Shown: piece after piece, positions 1 to 5,655 of the stretch
Position numbering within the stretch: position 1 is the first letter of the stretch
Layout: the number at the start of each line of letters is the position of its first letter
NCBI GenBank assembly: GCA_030591795.1
Contig: JAUVAJ010000133.1
Span: forward strand, 1-5,655
DNA from: Desulfuromonadales bacterium
Lineage (GTDB): Bacteria; Desulfobacterota; Desulfuromonadia; Desulfuromonadales; UBA2294
Reading direction: 5' to 3'
Length of the DNA stretch: 5,655 nt
Program-made: the position numbers and the translations under genes
The notes under the pieces: generated by a model
Told to the model about the DNA's origin: nothing
What the model saw: only the letters and a program-made list of their open reading frames with translations
Database searches by the model: none

Positions 1-1
1 A

Positions 2-118
2 CTCCGAGGAGTAGTGTTTTTTCGCAGTCTTCGCTTAGCTGAGAGCGAGGCCATACATATTATGCCGAGGCGCAACGACGCAGTAGATCGAAATTTTTAC
101 GACGCCATCAACATTTGA
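2..118 (+). CDS. possible C-terminal end of an upstream gene (partial, uncertain)
   Basis: Frame 2 is open from the left edge to a TGA at 116-118, giving about 38 residues ending in FYDAINI. The stop lies 23 bases before the start of the MotB-like gene, a spacing typical of an operon, so this may be the end of a co-transcribed gene. There is an internal ATG at 62, so a very short separate peptide is also possible. No domain is recognisable. An open frame of this length arises by chance fairly often, and the call rests mainly on position. The alternative is that 1-141 is a non-coding leader. Confidence 0.3.
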   Translation, partial: LRGVVFFRSLRLAESEAIHIMPRRNDAVDRNFYDAINI

Positions 119-124
119 TTGCCT

Positions 125-133
125 AAAGGTGGG
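125..133 (+). promoter_or_regulatory. ribosome binding site of the MotB-like gene
   Basis: The purine-rich string AAAGGTGGG ends 8 bases before the ATG at 142. It supports this ATG as the real start: the protein begins with a short polar segment and then the membrane helix, as expected for a MotB/SiiA-type protein. Confidence 0.6.
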
Positions 134-141
134 TACACAGC

Positions 142-1032
142 ATGGACTCTCGTCATAGTGACAATGATGGCTCGGACATTTTCTGGCCGGGTTATGTAGA
201 CGCCACTACCAACCTCATACTTAATCTGCTGTTTCTGCTGACTATTCTGATCGTCGCCGTATTTATGTTCGCCCTCGAACTAGGCCGTACCAGTCCAGGC
301 GGAACACCCGAGATCCCGATCACCTCCACCGCACCTCCCACGGAAATCGTTCCCCCAACAACGACAGATCCCATAAAAGAAGCCGACACTTTAAAACTCG
401 AAATCGAGCGTTTGGAAAAATTGCTTGAGCAGCTTAATGCCACTGAGCTGGATGCAACAGGTACCTCTGAAGCCACCACGGCAGAAAATATTGCCCTCAA
501 ACTTGAAATCGAGCGACTTAAAACATTGCTTGAGCAGCTTACTGCCACTGAACAGGTTGCAACAGGTGCCTCTGAAGCCACCACGGCAGAAAACCTCACC
601 TTAAAACTTGAAATTCAACGCCTAAAGGAGATGCTGGCGCAACTTGGCTCACAAAAGGCGCAGTCTGGCGGGCCGGAAAAATCTGTCGAGGCAACATCCA
701 GTGAGCCAAAACCGCAGGAAGGTCTCGACAAGGCAATTGCAAGCGACATGGAAGTCATCGTGCATTTCAAGGATGACGCCATTGCATTTACACCAACAGA
801 ACACAAAGAACTGCTCGAATCTTTGCAGCAGATCGTCGCCACTGGAGAGGCAACTATTTACGTCGAAGTCCCCACCGGTTTTTCCGAGGCTAAACGGATG
901 GGCTTCTATCGAGCGATGGCCGTAAGAAATTTACTGATTGAAATGGAGCTGTCCACCGAGAAAATCAATGTCTCGGTGGTCGAAGGGCCCAGCAAGGCAA
1001 ACGCCTCAAAAGTCAGAGTCAGAGCACATTAA
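142..1032 (+). CDS. MotB/SiiA-like inner-membrane protein with coiled-coil stalk and OmpA-like C-terminus
   Basis: A 296-residue protein, probably the MotB-type half of a proton channel. Residues 1-19 are polar and likely cytoplasmic. Residues 23-46 form one hydrophobic helix. It is entered by GYVDATTN, which lines up with the AYADFMTA of MotB and puts Asp20 at the position of the ion-carrying aspartate. Residues 50-80 are a Pro/Thr-rich linker. Residues 84-168 are a Leu/Ile coiled coil made of 35-residue repeats. After a low-complexity stretch (170-198), residues 202-283 look like a reduced OmpA-like domain (FTPTEHKELLESL, then YRAMAVRNLLIE). The OmpA aspartate that usually binds peptidoglycan is not evident: where TDxxG is expected there is VPTGF. 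It is followed with a one-base overlap by an HlyD adaptor, and its likely MotA-type partner is the gene at 2425. By context it resembles SiiA of the Salmonella SPI-4 adhesin exporter. A ZorB-like or plain MotB/TolR paralogue is the alternative. Topology is confident; function is inferred. Confidence 0.75.
   Translation: MDSRHSDNDGSDIFWPGYVDATTNLILNLLFLLTILIVAVFMFALELGRTSPGGTPEIPITSTAPPTEIVPPTTTDPIKEADTLKLEIERLEKLLEQLNATELDATGTSEATTAENIALKLEIERLKTLLEQLTATEQVATGASEATTAENLTLKLEIQRLKEMLAQLGSQKAQSGGPEKSVEATSSEPKPQEGLDKAIASDMEVIVHFKDDAIAFTPTEHKELLESLQQIVATGEATIYVEVPTGFSEAKRMGFYRAMAVRNLLIEMELSTEKINVSVVEGPSKANASKVRVRAH
391..648 (+). repeat. 105-bp tandem repeats coding a five-heptad coiled coil
   Basis: Two full units (391-495 and 496-600) and a partial third (601 to about 648) each begin with the codons for LKLEI(E/Q)RL. 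Hand comparison of units 1 and 2 gives 88 of 105 identical bases and 27 of 35 identical residues. The longest shared run, 25 bases, codes for the end of the unit (SEATTAEN). The unit of 35 residues is exactly five heptads, so each gain or loss of a copy keeps the coiled-coil register and changes only stalk length. Confidence 0.9.
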
Positions 1033-2339
1033 TGATGGCTACAGAGCTACCCATATACAATCGCGCCAGTGATTTCTTTACGGGGTTATCACCCCAGCGC
1101 ACCTTTATTATGTTGCTGATGGGCAGCAGTCTAAGTGTGTTGTTATGGGCCGGCATTGCCACAGTAGATGTAATCGTCCGCACAGAGGGACAGATCATCC
1201 CCGCCGGCAAGTCGCAAATCGTCCAACATCTTGAGGGCGGCATTGTCCATAAAATCCTGGTGGATGAAGGCCAGGTTGTTGTGGCCGGGCAACCTTTAAT
1301 GGAGCTATCTGATATCCAGACCCGCTCAAATTTAGCGCAGGAGCAATCAAGACTTGATGCCCTGCGTGGTCGCGAAGCCCGATTGCTTGCCGAGTTGACA
1401 GGGGCCACCTCAATTACCTTCCCCAAAATACTGACCTCCGCCGAGGTGATTCATACCGAAACCGCAGCCTGGCAAGCGCGTCGCACCCGGCTTGCCGAAG
1501 AAATCCAGGTATTACAGGCCTTAAGTCTGCAAAAAAACAGCGAACTGGCAGAAACGAATTTAAAACAGAAGAACCTGCTGGAAGAATTAATCCTGGCGAA
1601 AAAAAAGCACCATGTAATTGCAGACCTGAACGCAAATAATGCGGCCTCCGAATTGGAAGTACTGGATAGCCAGATGCACATCCAACGACTCAAATCACAA
1701 ATTGCCGAAGCTATCAACACCGTCCCACGCCTGAAGGCAGCACAAGCAGAATCTGACGCACGGGTAAAAGAGGCGGCGGCCCGCTTTCGCGCTGAAGCCT
1801 CGGCTGCCTTAACCCAGGTGCGGGAAGAACTGGAAGAATTAAGCCGTGGCATTGGCACTAGCGTAGACCGCCTTGCCCGAAATATCGTCCGGAGTCCGGT
1901 TGCGGGGCTCATCAATAAATTGAATATCACTACCATCGGCGCGGTAATACGCCCGAGCGAGATTTTACTGGAAATCACGCCCAGCGATCAGCGGATTGTC
2001 ATCCAGACCCGTTCAAATCCAGACGACCGTGCCCACCTCCGCCGGGGATTGCCGGTTCGTGTGCGCATTGGCGCATATGACTACTCGACATACGGCACCT
2101 TTCAGGGCCATGTAACCGAGGTCAGCGCCGACACCTTGAGTGACGAAAGAGGGAATCGCTATTACCGGGTAAATGTTGAAGTTGATATGTCAACTCTCGC
2201 GTCACGTATTAACCAACCCGGCGTGTTGATGCCAGGCATGGCAGCGAGTGCAGATATTGCAGTCGGCAAACGCACCATCCTGTCATACATCCTTTCTCCA
2301 CTATTAAAGTTCCGAGATGGGGCGTTTCGGGCAAATTAA
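1032..2339 (+). CDS. HlyD-family periplasmic adaptor (membrane fusion protein) of a type I secretion system
   Basis: This 435-residue protein is of usual length for HlyD/PrtE/LapC/SiiD adaptors, which link the inner-membrane ABC exporter to the outer-membrane TolC-like channel. Residues 1-22 are cytoplasmic and 24-46 are the single membrane helix. The lipoyl/barrel-sandwich half-motif is at 53-95 (HLEGGIVHKILVDEGQVV). A long alpha-hairpin of two coiled arms spans about 97-285, and the second lipoyl half is at 286-316 (VRSPVAGLINKL). A beta-barrel region follows. The C-terminal HlyD signature at 399-421 (PGMAASADIAVGKR, then hydrophobic ILSYIL) fits the published family pattern at every position by eye. 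The TAA stop of the preceding gene overlaps this ATG by one base, and no strong ribosome site is visible, so translational coupling is likely. A second ATG follows at 1035. The ABC transporter and outer-membrane partner lie outside the window. The adhesin starting at 4516 is the probable substrate. Confidence 0.95.
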   Translation: MMATELPIYNRASDFFTGLSPQRTFIMLLMGSSLSVLLWAGIATVDVIVRTEGQIIPAGKSQIVQHLEGGIVHKILVDEGQVVVAGQPLMELSDIQTRSNLAQEQSRLDALRGREARLLAELTGATSITFPKILTSAEVIHTETAAWQARRTRLAEEIQVLQALSLQKNSELAETNLKQKNLLEELILAKKKHHVIADLNANNAASELEVLDSQMHIQRLKSQIAEAINTVPRLKAAQAESDARVKEAAARFRAEASAALTQVREELEELSRGIGTSVDRLARNIVRSPVAGLINKLNITTIGAVIRPSEILLEITPSDQRIVIQTRSNPDDRAHLRRGLPVRVRIGAYDYSTYGTFQGHVTEVSADTLSDERGNRYYRVNVEVDMSTLASRINQPGVLMPGMAASADIAVGKRTILSYILSPLLKFRDGAFRAN

Positions 2340-2424
2340 TTTTTGATTTAAGGCTATTTAAAAAAGATTTTATACGTATCATAACTGGTCTCGTGCCAAT
2401 AAATACGATCTCAAGAGAGAATTC
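2340..2424 (+). other. AT-rich gap with weak ribosome site before the MotA-like gene
   Basis: These 85 bases are clearly richer in A/T than the flanking genes. AGAGAGA at 2414-2420 is a weak ribosome binding site 4 bases before the ATG. TATCAT at 2377-2382 resembles a -10 box, but no matching -35 lies at the right distance, and TTGATT at 2343-2348 is too far away. No GC-rich hairpin followed by a T-run is present, so a terminator is not supported. The gap may hold an internal promoter or simply be an operon spacer. Confidence 0.4.
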
Positions 2425-4356
2425 ATGCTTAAACAACTAAAGATTTATTACCTTTTTGTATCAGCTCCTTTTGTTTTACTGCTCGTTGGGGCAACGGTTT
2501 TTTTTGATGCAATCCAATCAACAATCGAGACCAACCCCCACCCGCAAATCAACTATGCCATTTTTACTGTTATTCTGTTTGGCGGGACCATTATCATTTT
2601 CAATGCCCGCCGGTTAATAAACGAAGCCAGAGCACTCGTGGAATTTTCCAAAGCTATCCACGCCAAAACGGACTTAACTTCCCTGAAGGATCTGGCCGAC
2701 AGCTACACTTGCGACATTGCCTGTTTGTTGCAGATGGTCGCGACATCGGGTGACCGCTCCATCTCCCATCAGGAACAAGCCGCCCTTGAACATGAACTGG
2801 CAAACGTACATTCTCGTTTAAATCGCCGAAATTCCCTGCCGCAATATCTTACCGGCCTGCTAGTCGGTATGGGTTTGCTCGGTACCTTCATTGGTTTGCT
2901 CGCAACCCTTGGCGACATTACAACCCTGATCAGCAGCTTTGCCGAGCTCGACATGGCCACAGCAAGCCCTCTTGTCGTGTTCCGAACCATGATTGAGCGG
3001 ATGAAGGCCCCTATGCAGTCAATGGCCATTGCCTTCTCGGCCTCCATGTTCGGTTTGCTGGGATCAATAATCCTTGGCTTGATGATGGTTGGGGTCCGCC
3101 GTTTACAGAGTGACATCTTCTCAACGCTCAATTCAGAAATTGCCCGCCACATCGAAGTGGCTCTTTCATTTGAGAGCATCAGTATCCGAAGTGGTGAGGG
3201 TCCCGGCGGAGCTGTAGTTCCCAACGACATAACCACCAAAATTCTGATGCGAATAGAAGAGCGCCTGGCCGAAACAGCTCGCGTGCGCCAACGAGCGCTG
3301 TCTGCCGAAATCGACGACTTCAAACAGCAACGCGCGGATATGTTGCACACCCTCAAGGAGCAAACCGAGGCAAGTAATCACTTCCGTAATGAGCTACATC
3401 AACTTGGCAGCCAATTCTCCGCTATTTTCAATAGTATGGAAAAGGGTAACAATGAGATATCTGCCCAAATCTCCGATCTGACCGTCAATCTGCATGCAGA
3501 TGCCAGTAAAACCCATAAACTGCTCGGTATGCAGGTCTACGAGCAGAAGGGATTAAGAGAAACTCTTGATGCTTACAAAATAGAAGAATGGTTAGCCGAG
3601 GCAGCACGCTTGCAGCAGCGAGCTCTGTCTGCGGAAATAGACGACTTCAAACAGCAACGCGCAGATATGTTGCGCACCCTTACAGAGCAAGCCGAGGCAA
3701 GCAATAACTTCCGCAATGAACTGCAACAACTTGGCAGTCAATTCTCTGCTATTTTCAACACTATGGATAAGGGTAACGGCGAGATATCTAATCAAATTTC
3801 GGAGCTGACCATTCATATGGCGGCCGATGCAAAAGAATCCCATATCCTGCTGAGCAAGGCAAATAGTGTCTTCCGCAGTGAATTACAACAAGTCAGCAGT
3901 CAACTCGGCGGCATTTCCAATATTACCGAGAAAGGAACCGAGACAACATGTAGCAAAATTGCCGAGTTGATGACCAGCATGGCAACATCGGCCAAGGAAT
4001 CACAACAACTGCTTGATAATGCCAGCAACAACTTCCGCGCGGAGCTACAACAACTTGGCAGCCAACTTGGCGCCATCTCCAATATTACCGAGCAGGGAAC
4101 CGGGGTAATATGTACCCAAATTGCCGACTTGATGGATCGCATGACTACTGCGGCGAAGCAATCGCATAAACTACTAGACAGTGCCAGCAATGACTGCCGC
4201 AGTGAATTGCAACAACTCGGCAAACAACTGGGCTCTATCTTCAAACATTTTGCGGAGAAGGGCAGCGCAGAAATATGCGCCCAGATTACCGAGTTAATAA
4301 CTCACATAACTACGGTTCAGGAACCACCTAAATTGCCAGAGAATACCGACCAATAG
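2425..4356 (+). CDS. MotA/TolQ/ExbB-type proton-channel protein with long repeated cytoplasmic tail (SiiB/ZorA-like)
   Basis: A 643-residue protein, probably the MotA-type half of an inner-membrane proton channel pairing with the MotB-like product at 142. Four hydrophobic helices are seen at about 8-27, 43-59, 140-164 and 197-224. The last two carry the family hallmarks: GMGLLGTFIGLLATLGD at 148-164 and AFSASMFGLLGS at 203-214, with small residues lining the helix as in TolQ/ExbB/MotA. The segment 60-139 is the cytoplasmic loop. From about 245 the rest is a predicted helical, charged tail of about 400 residues. It holds two 92-residue copies (276-367 and 385-476) and then a 54-residue repeat starting with FRxELQQLGSQ. 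Ordinary ExbB/TolQ proteins are about 230-250 residues and MotA about 300, so the tail is the odd part. Among known proteins it recalls the long tail of ZorA, but the neighbours (HlyD adaptor, giant adhesin) fit Salmonella SiiB instead. Channel family is confident; the role in adhesin secretion is inferred. Confidence 0.8.
   Translation: MLKQLKIYYLFVSAPFVLLLVGATVFFDAIQSTIETNPHPQINYAIFTVILFGGTIIIFNARRLINEARALVEFSKAIHAKTDLTSLKDLADSYTCDIACLLQMVATSGDRSISHQEQAALEHELANVHSRLNRRNSLPQYLTGLLVGMGLLGTFIGLLATLGDITTLISSFAELDMATASPLVVFRTMIERMKAPMQSMAIAFSASMFGLLGSIILGLMMVGVRRLQSDIFSTLNSEIARHIEVALSFESISIRSGEGPGGAVVPNDITTKILMRIEERLAETARVRQRALSAEIDDFKQQRADMLHTLKEQTEASNHFRNELHQLGSQFSAIFNSMEKGNNEISAQISDLTVNLHADASKTHKLLGMQVYEQKGLRETLDAYKIEEWLAEAARLQQRALSAEIDDFKQQRADMLRTLTEQAEASNNFRNELQQLGSQFSAIFNTMDKGNGEISNQISELTIHMAADAKESHILLSKANSVFRSELQQVSSQLGGISNITEKGTETTCSKIAELMTSMATSAKESQQLLDNASNNFRAELQQLGSQLGAISNITEQGTGVICTQIADLMDRMTTAAKQSHKLLDSASNDCRSELQQLGKQLGSIFKHFAEKGSAEICAQITELITHITTVQEPPKLPENTDQ
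3250..3852 (+). repeat. internal duplication of 92 codons in the MotA-like tail
   Basis: Copy 1 is 3250-3525 (residues 276-367) and copy 2 is 3577-3852 (residues 385-476), an exact offset of 109 codons. Both run from (R/K)IEE through ALSAEIDDFKQQRADML and FRNEL(H/Q)QLGSQFSAIFN to a terminal LL. Nucleotide similarity is high throughout, including at many third positions, so the duplication looks more recent than the divergence of the shorter repeats after it. A 17-residue spacer (368-384) without an obvious counterpart separates the copies. Confidence 0.9.
3709..4311 (+). repeat. 54-residue (162-bp) helical repeat array in the MotA-like tail
   Basis: Units begin at residues 429, 483, 537 and 591 (bases 3709, 3871, 4033 and 4195), each exactly 54 codons apart. 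A fifth copy at residue 320 lies in the duplicated block upstream. Each unit reads (F/C)R-x-ELQQ followed by a Q(F/L)-containing helix, an (E/D)(K/Q)G turn, an I(A/S/T)(D/E)L segment, and in all but the last a closing LL near the next unit. In the last three units the serine of the EIS position is replaced by cysteine (residues 509, 563 and 618). Confidence 0.85.
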
Positions 4357-4364
4357 CAGATAGT

Positions 4365-4393
4365 TTGAACGCAGTGCAAGCTTAACGTACAAG
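4365..4393 (+). promoter_or_regulatory. possible sigma-70-type promoter for the adhesin gene
   Basis: TTGAAC (4365-4370) and TACAAG (4388-4393) are 17 bases apart and match the -35 and -10 consensus at 4 of 6 positions each. It lies just after the stop of the MotA-like gene, within a 159-base gap (4357-4515) that is long for this cluster, and would give the adhesin its own transcript with a leader of about 115 bases. The match is moderate and could be chance. Confidence 0.3.
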
Positions 4394-4434
4394 AAAAGCA
4401 GTCTGTAACCAGAATCAATTTTTACAACACGGAG

Positions 4435-4503
4435 ATGACTCAGGTTGCCCGGGCGGATAGCGTGTTCAATTTTACATACCAGTTCCGGGAGTTCGTAAAT
4501 TGA
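4435..4503 (+). CDS. possible 22-residue leader peptide upstream of the adhesin (uncertain)
   Basis: ATG at 4435 opens a 22-codon frame (starting MTQVARADSV) that ends at TGA 4501-4503. This stop overlaps the ribosome site of the adhesin and lies 12 bases before its ATG, in the same frame. That arrangement would suit translational coupling or a leader peptide. Against it, the only Shine-Dalgarno-like sequence, GGAG at 4431-4434, touches the ATG directly, which is too close for normal initiation. It resembles no known peptide. Confidence 0.2.
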   Translation: MTQVARADSVFNFTYQFREFVN

Positions 4504-4506
4504 GGA
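4502..4506 (+). promoter_or_regulatory. ribosome binding site of the adhesin gene
   Basis: GAGGA ends 9 bases before the ATG at 4516, a normal spacing. In-frame stops at 4501 (TGA) and 4507 (TAA) rule out an upstream start, so 4516 is the first possible ATG of this long open frame. Confidence 0.65.
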
Positions 4507-4515
4507 TAAATTACT

Positions 4516-5655
4516 ATGGCAGACGCGACTGATAGCAAAAAAGAAAATACGGCGATTGAAGGAACTGAACAAGAGCCGCAAATTGAACGGGCCTCCGTCG
4601 CACAGGACGGGACTATCACCGTTCCCCAGTGTGAAGCAACTCTTGAGTCCGTTGATGTAGCCGATGTCGATTTATTACTGGGTTTTGCCGATGGCACCTT
4701 TGTCATCATCCCGAATGGCGCACTCGATGCCATAAGCGATTCATCCACCCCAGTGGTTTTCATTGACAATGATGGCAGTGCCTTCGATGCCGCCCATTTC
4801 GCCAGCGACCATCAAAGCACCCTCGGCGACCTCTTTAAGATGGTTGGCATCACCAACCTTGCCAAATCCGGTAGCCTGAGGGTGGTAAGCGAAAAAATAG
4901 ATACCCAGGAAACGCTGAACGACGAAGATGTATTAGGTTACTCCGAAGGAGAAGCACTGGCTGCCTCAAGCGATGGAACCAGTGCCGATAAAATCGCAGC
5001 CCCCGCCCCATTACCCAAGACAAACAACACCGCCTTGACCGGCAAAGGCCCGGGAACTGGCGCTATCGATCCCAATACACAACAAGTTGATCCAATGGAC
5101 GCAGATCCAGTGACGCCAACAGTCACACCACGACCAACCGTATATAAAGCCGGTCAGAAAATAGTAGATATCAGCGATCCGACTATTACGCTCGACGGAA
5201 GCATCACCGCCGACGATATCATCAATATCGCTGAAGCCGCTAGCAATGTTGCAATCACCGGTGTAGTTGAAGGCGGAGCTCAGATAGGTGACACCGTCAC
5301 CCTGACTGTCAATAATATTAACTACACCGGCCTGGTTCTTGACAACAAGACCTTCAGCATCAATGTAGCCGGTTCTGACCTAGTAGCCGACAGCGACAAG
5401 GTCATAGACGCCAGCATCACCACCGATGGAGCTAACGCACCCGGCACAGACACCGAAGGATACGGGGTTGACATCATTGCTCCGATACCAGAGATCACGA
5501 TTACTCCCGATATCACCGACGATGACATTATCAACATTGTCGAAGCGGGCGGCGATGTAACAATCACCGGTTCAGTCGGCGGCGATGCCCTGGTCGGCGA
5601 CACAATTACCCTGACCGTAAACGGGGTTGAATCCACCGGTCTGGTTCTCGCGGAC
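4516..5655 (+). CDS. N-terminal part of a giant type I-secreted Ig-repeat adhesin (runs off the window)
   Basis: The frame is open for 380 codons to the window edge, so only the N-terminus is seen. There is no signal peptide, as expected for type I substrates, which carry the export signal at the C-terminus. Residues 1-35 are polar. Residues 45-125 form a compact module ([20 protein letters not shown] at 52-71, then [20 protein letters not shown] at 102-121) that I do not recognise by family name; by position it could be a retention or anchoring domain. Residues 126-220 are an acidic, Ala/Pro/Thr-rich linker. From about 222, Ig-like domains of 103-residue period start. The composition is acidic with many Asp, as in calcium-binding SiiE/BapA/LapA-type adhesins. 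The only cysteine is Cys39. No AAG-type LapG cleavage site is seen in this part. It is the likely cargo of the adaptor at 1032 and the likely reason for the proton-channel genes. Full size, RTX repeats and the secretion signal cannot be judged here. Confidence 0.85.
   Translation, partial: MADATDSKKENTAIEGTEQEPQIERASVAQDGTITVPQCEATLESVDVADVDLLLGFADGTFVIIPNGALDAISDSSTPVVFIDNDGSAFDAAHFASDHQSTLGDLFKMVGITNLAKSGSLRVVSEKIDTQETLNDEDVLGYSEGEALAASSDGTSADKIAAPAPLPKTNNTALTGKGPGTGAIDPNTQQVDPMDADPVTPTVTPRPTVYKAGQKIVDISDPTITLDGSITADDIINIAEAASNVAITGVVEGGAQIGDTVTLTVNNINYTGLVLDNKTFSINVAGSDLVADSDKVIDASITTDGANAPGTDTEGYGVDIIAPIPEITITPDITDDDIINIVEAGGDVTITGSVGGDALVGDTITLTVNGVESTGLVLAD
5179..5655 (+). repeat. Ig-like adhesin repeats, 103-residue (309-bp) period
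   Basis: Unit 1 is 5179-5487 (residues 222-324). Unit 2 starts at 5488 and is cut by the window edge. Landmarks recur exactly 103 codons apart: DDIINI (233/336), T(V/I)TLTVN (260/363) and TGLVL (271/374). This resembles bacterial Ig-like domains common in large RTX adhesins. The two units differ at many synonymous sites, so this is an old repeat array and not a fresh duplication. Confidence 0.85.

Noticed and set aside
35..63. Promoter before the MotB-like gene (TATTAT at 58-63)
   Set aside because: The -10-like box is good, but the hexamer 17 bases upstream (TTAGCT) matches only 3 of 6 positions, and the region may be coding for the end of an upstream gene.
192..599. Minus-strand open frame of 135 codons over the coiled-coil region, and similar long minus-strand frames elsewhere
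   Set aside because: They lie antisense to well-supported genes, show Ser-rich translations typical of the reverse of repeated coding sequence, and have no recognisable domain.
391..648. CRISPR-like array
   Set aside because: The repeats are 105 bp, contiguous, in frame and protein-coding, without unique spacers.
2340..2424. Rho-independent terminator between the adaptor and MotA-like genes
   Set aside because: Only a 5-bp all-A/T inverted repeat (TTTAA/TTAAA) is present, with no GC stem followed by a T-run.
142..4356. Zorya anti-phage defence system (ZorA/ZorB pair)
   Set aside because: The MotA-like protein with a long tail and the MotB-like partner fit superficially. However, an HlyD adaptor lies between them and a type I adhesin follows, and no ZorC, ZorD or ZorE gene is seen. 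Flanking sequence could reopen this.
142..4356. Flagellar stator motA/motB operon
   Set aside because: The order is reversed and interrupted, the MotA-like protein has a long repeated tail, and no other flagellar or chemotaxis gene is present.

Overview
The window reads as a gammaproteobacterial-type locus for type I secretion of a giant surface adhesin, with a proton-channel pair built into the same gene cluster. Base composition is mid-range, genes are tightly packed on the + strand, and the protein families (HlyD adaptor, MotA/TolQ and MotB-like proteins, Ig-repeat adhesin) fit a Gram-negative envelope. The genus cannot be told from the sequence.

Layout: positions 1-141 hold a possible tail of an upstream gene (open frame to a TGA at 116-118) and a ribosome binding site. 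Gene 1 (142-1032) is a one-pass membrane protein whose N-terminus resembles MotB/SiiA. It has a Pro/Thr linker, a coiled coil made of 35-residue repeats, and a weak OmpA-like C-terminal domain. Gene 2 (1032-2339) overlaps it by one base and is a clear HlyD-family periplasmic adaptor. After an AT-rich 85-base gap, gene 3 (2425-4356) encodes a four-helix MotA/TolQ/ExbB-type channel protein with a cytoplasmic tail of about 400 residues, built from long internal repeats. A 159-base leader follows, with a possible promoter and a 22-codon reading frame. Gene 4 (4516 to the window end, incomplete) is the start of a secreted adhesin with no signal peptide, an N-terminal module I do not recognise, and the first two Ig-like repeats of 103-residue period.

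How it may work: the closest known parallel is Salmonella SPI-4 (siiABCDEF). There SiiA and SiiB form a MotAB/ExbBD-like inner-membrane channel beside the SiiC-SiiD-SiiF type I exporter and the giant adhesin SiiE. Here the order is A-like, D-like, B-like, E-like. The ABC transporter and the outer-membrane TolC-like protein are not in the window. The inference is that proton flow through genes 1 and 3 powers or controls secretion, retention or surface presentation of the gene 4 adhesin. The unusual points are the long repeated tail on the MotA-like subunit, which recalls ZorA of Zorya defence systems, and the repeat-expanded stalk on the MotB-like subunit.
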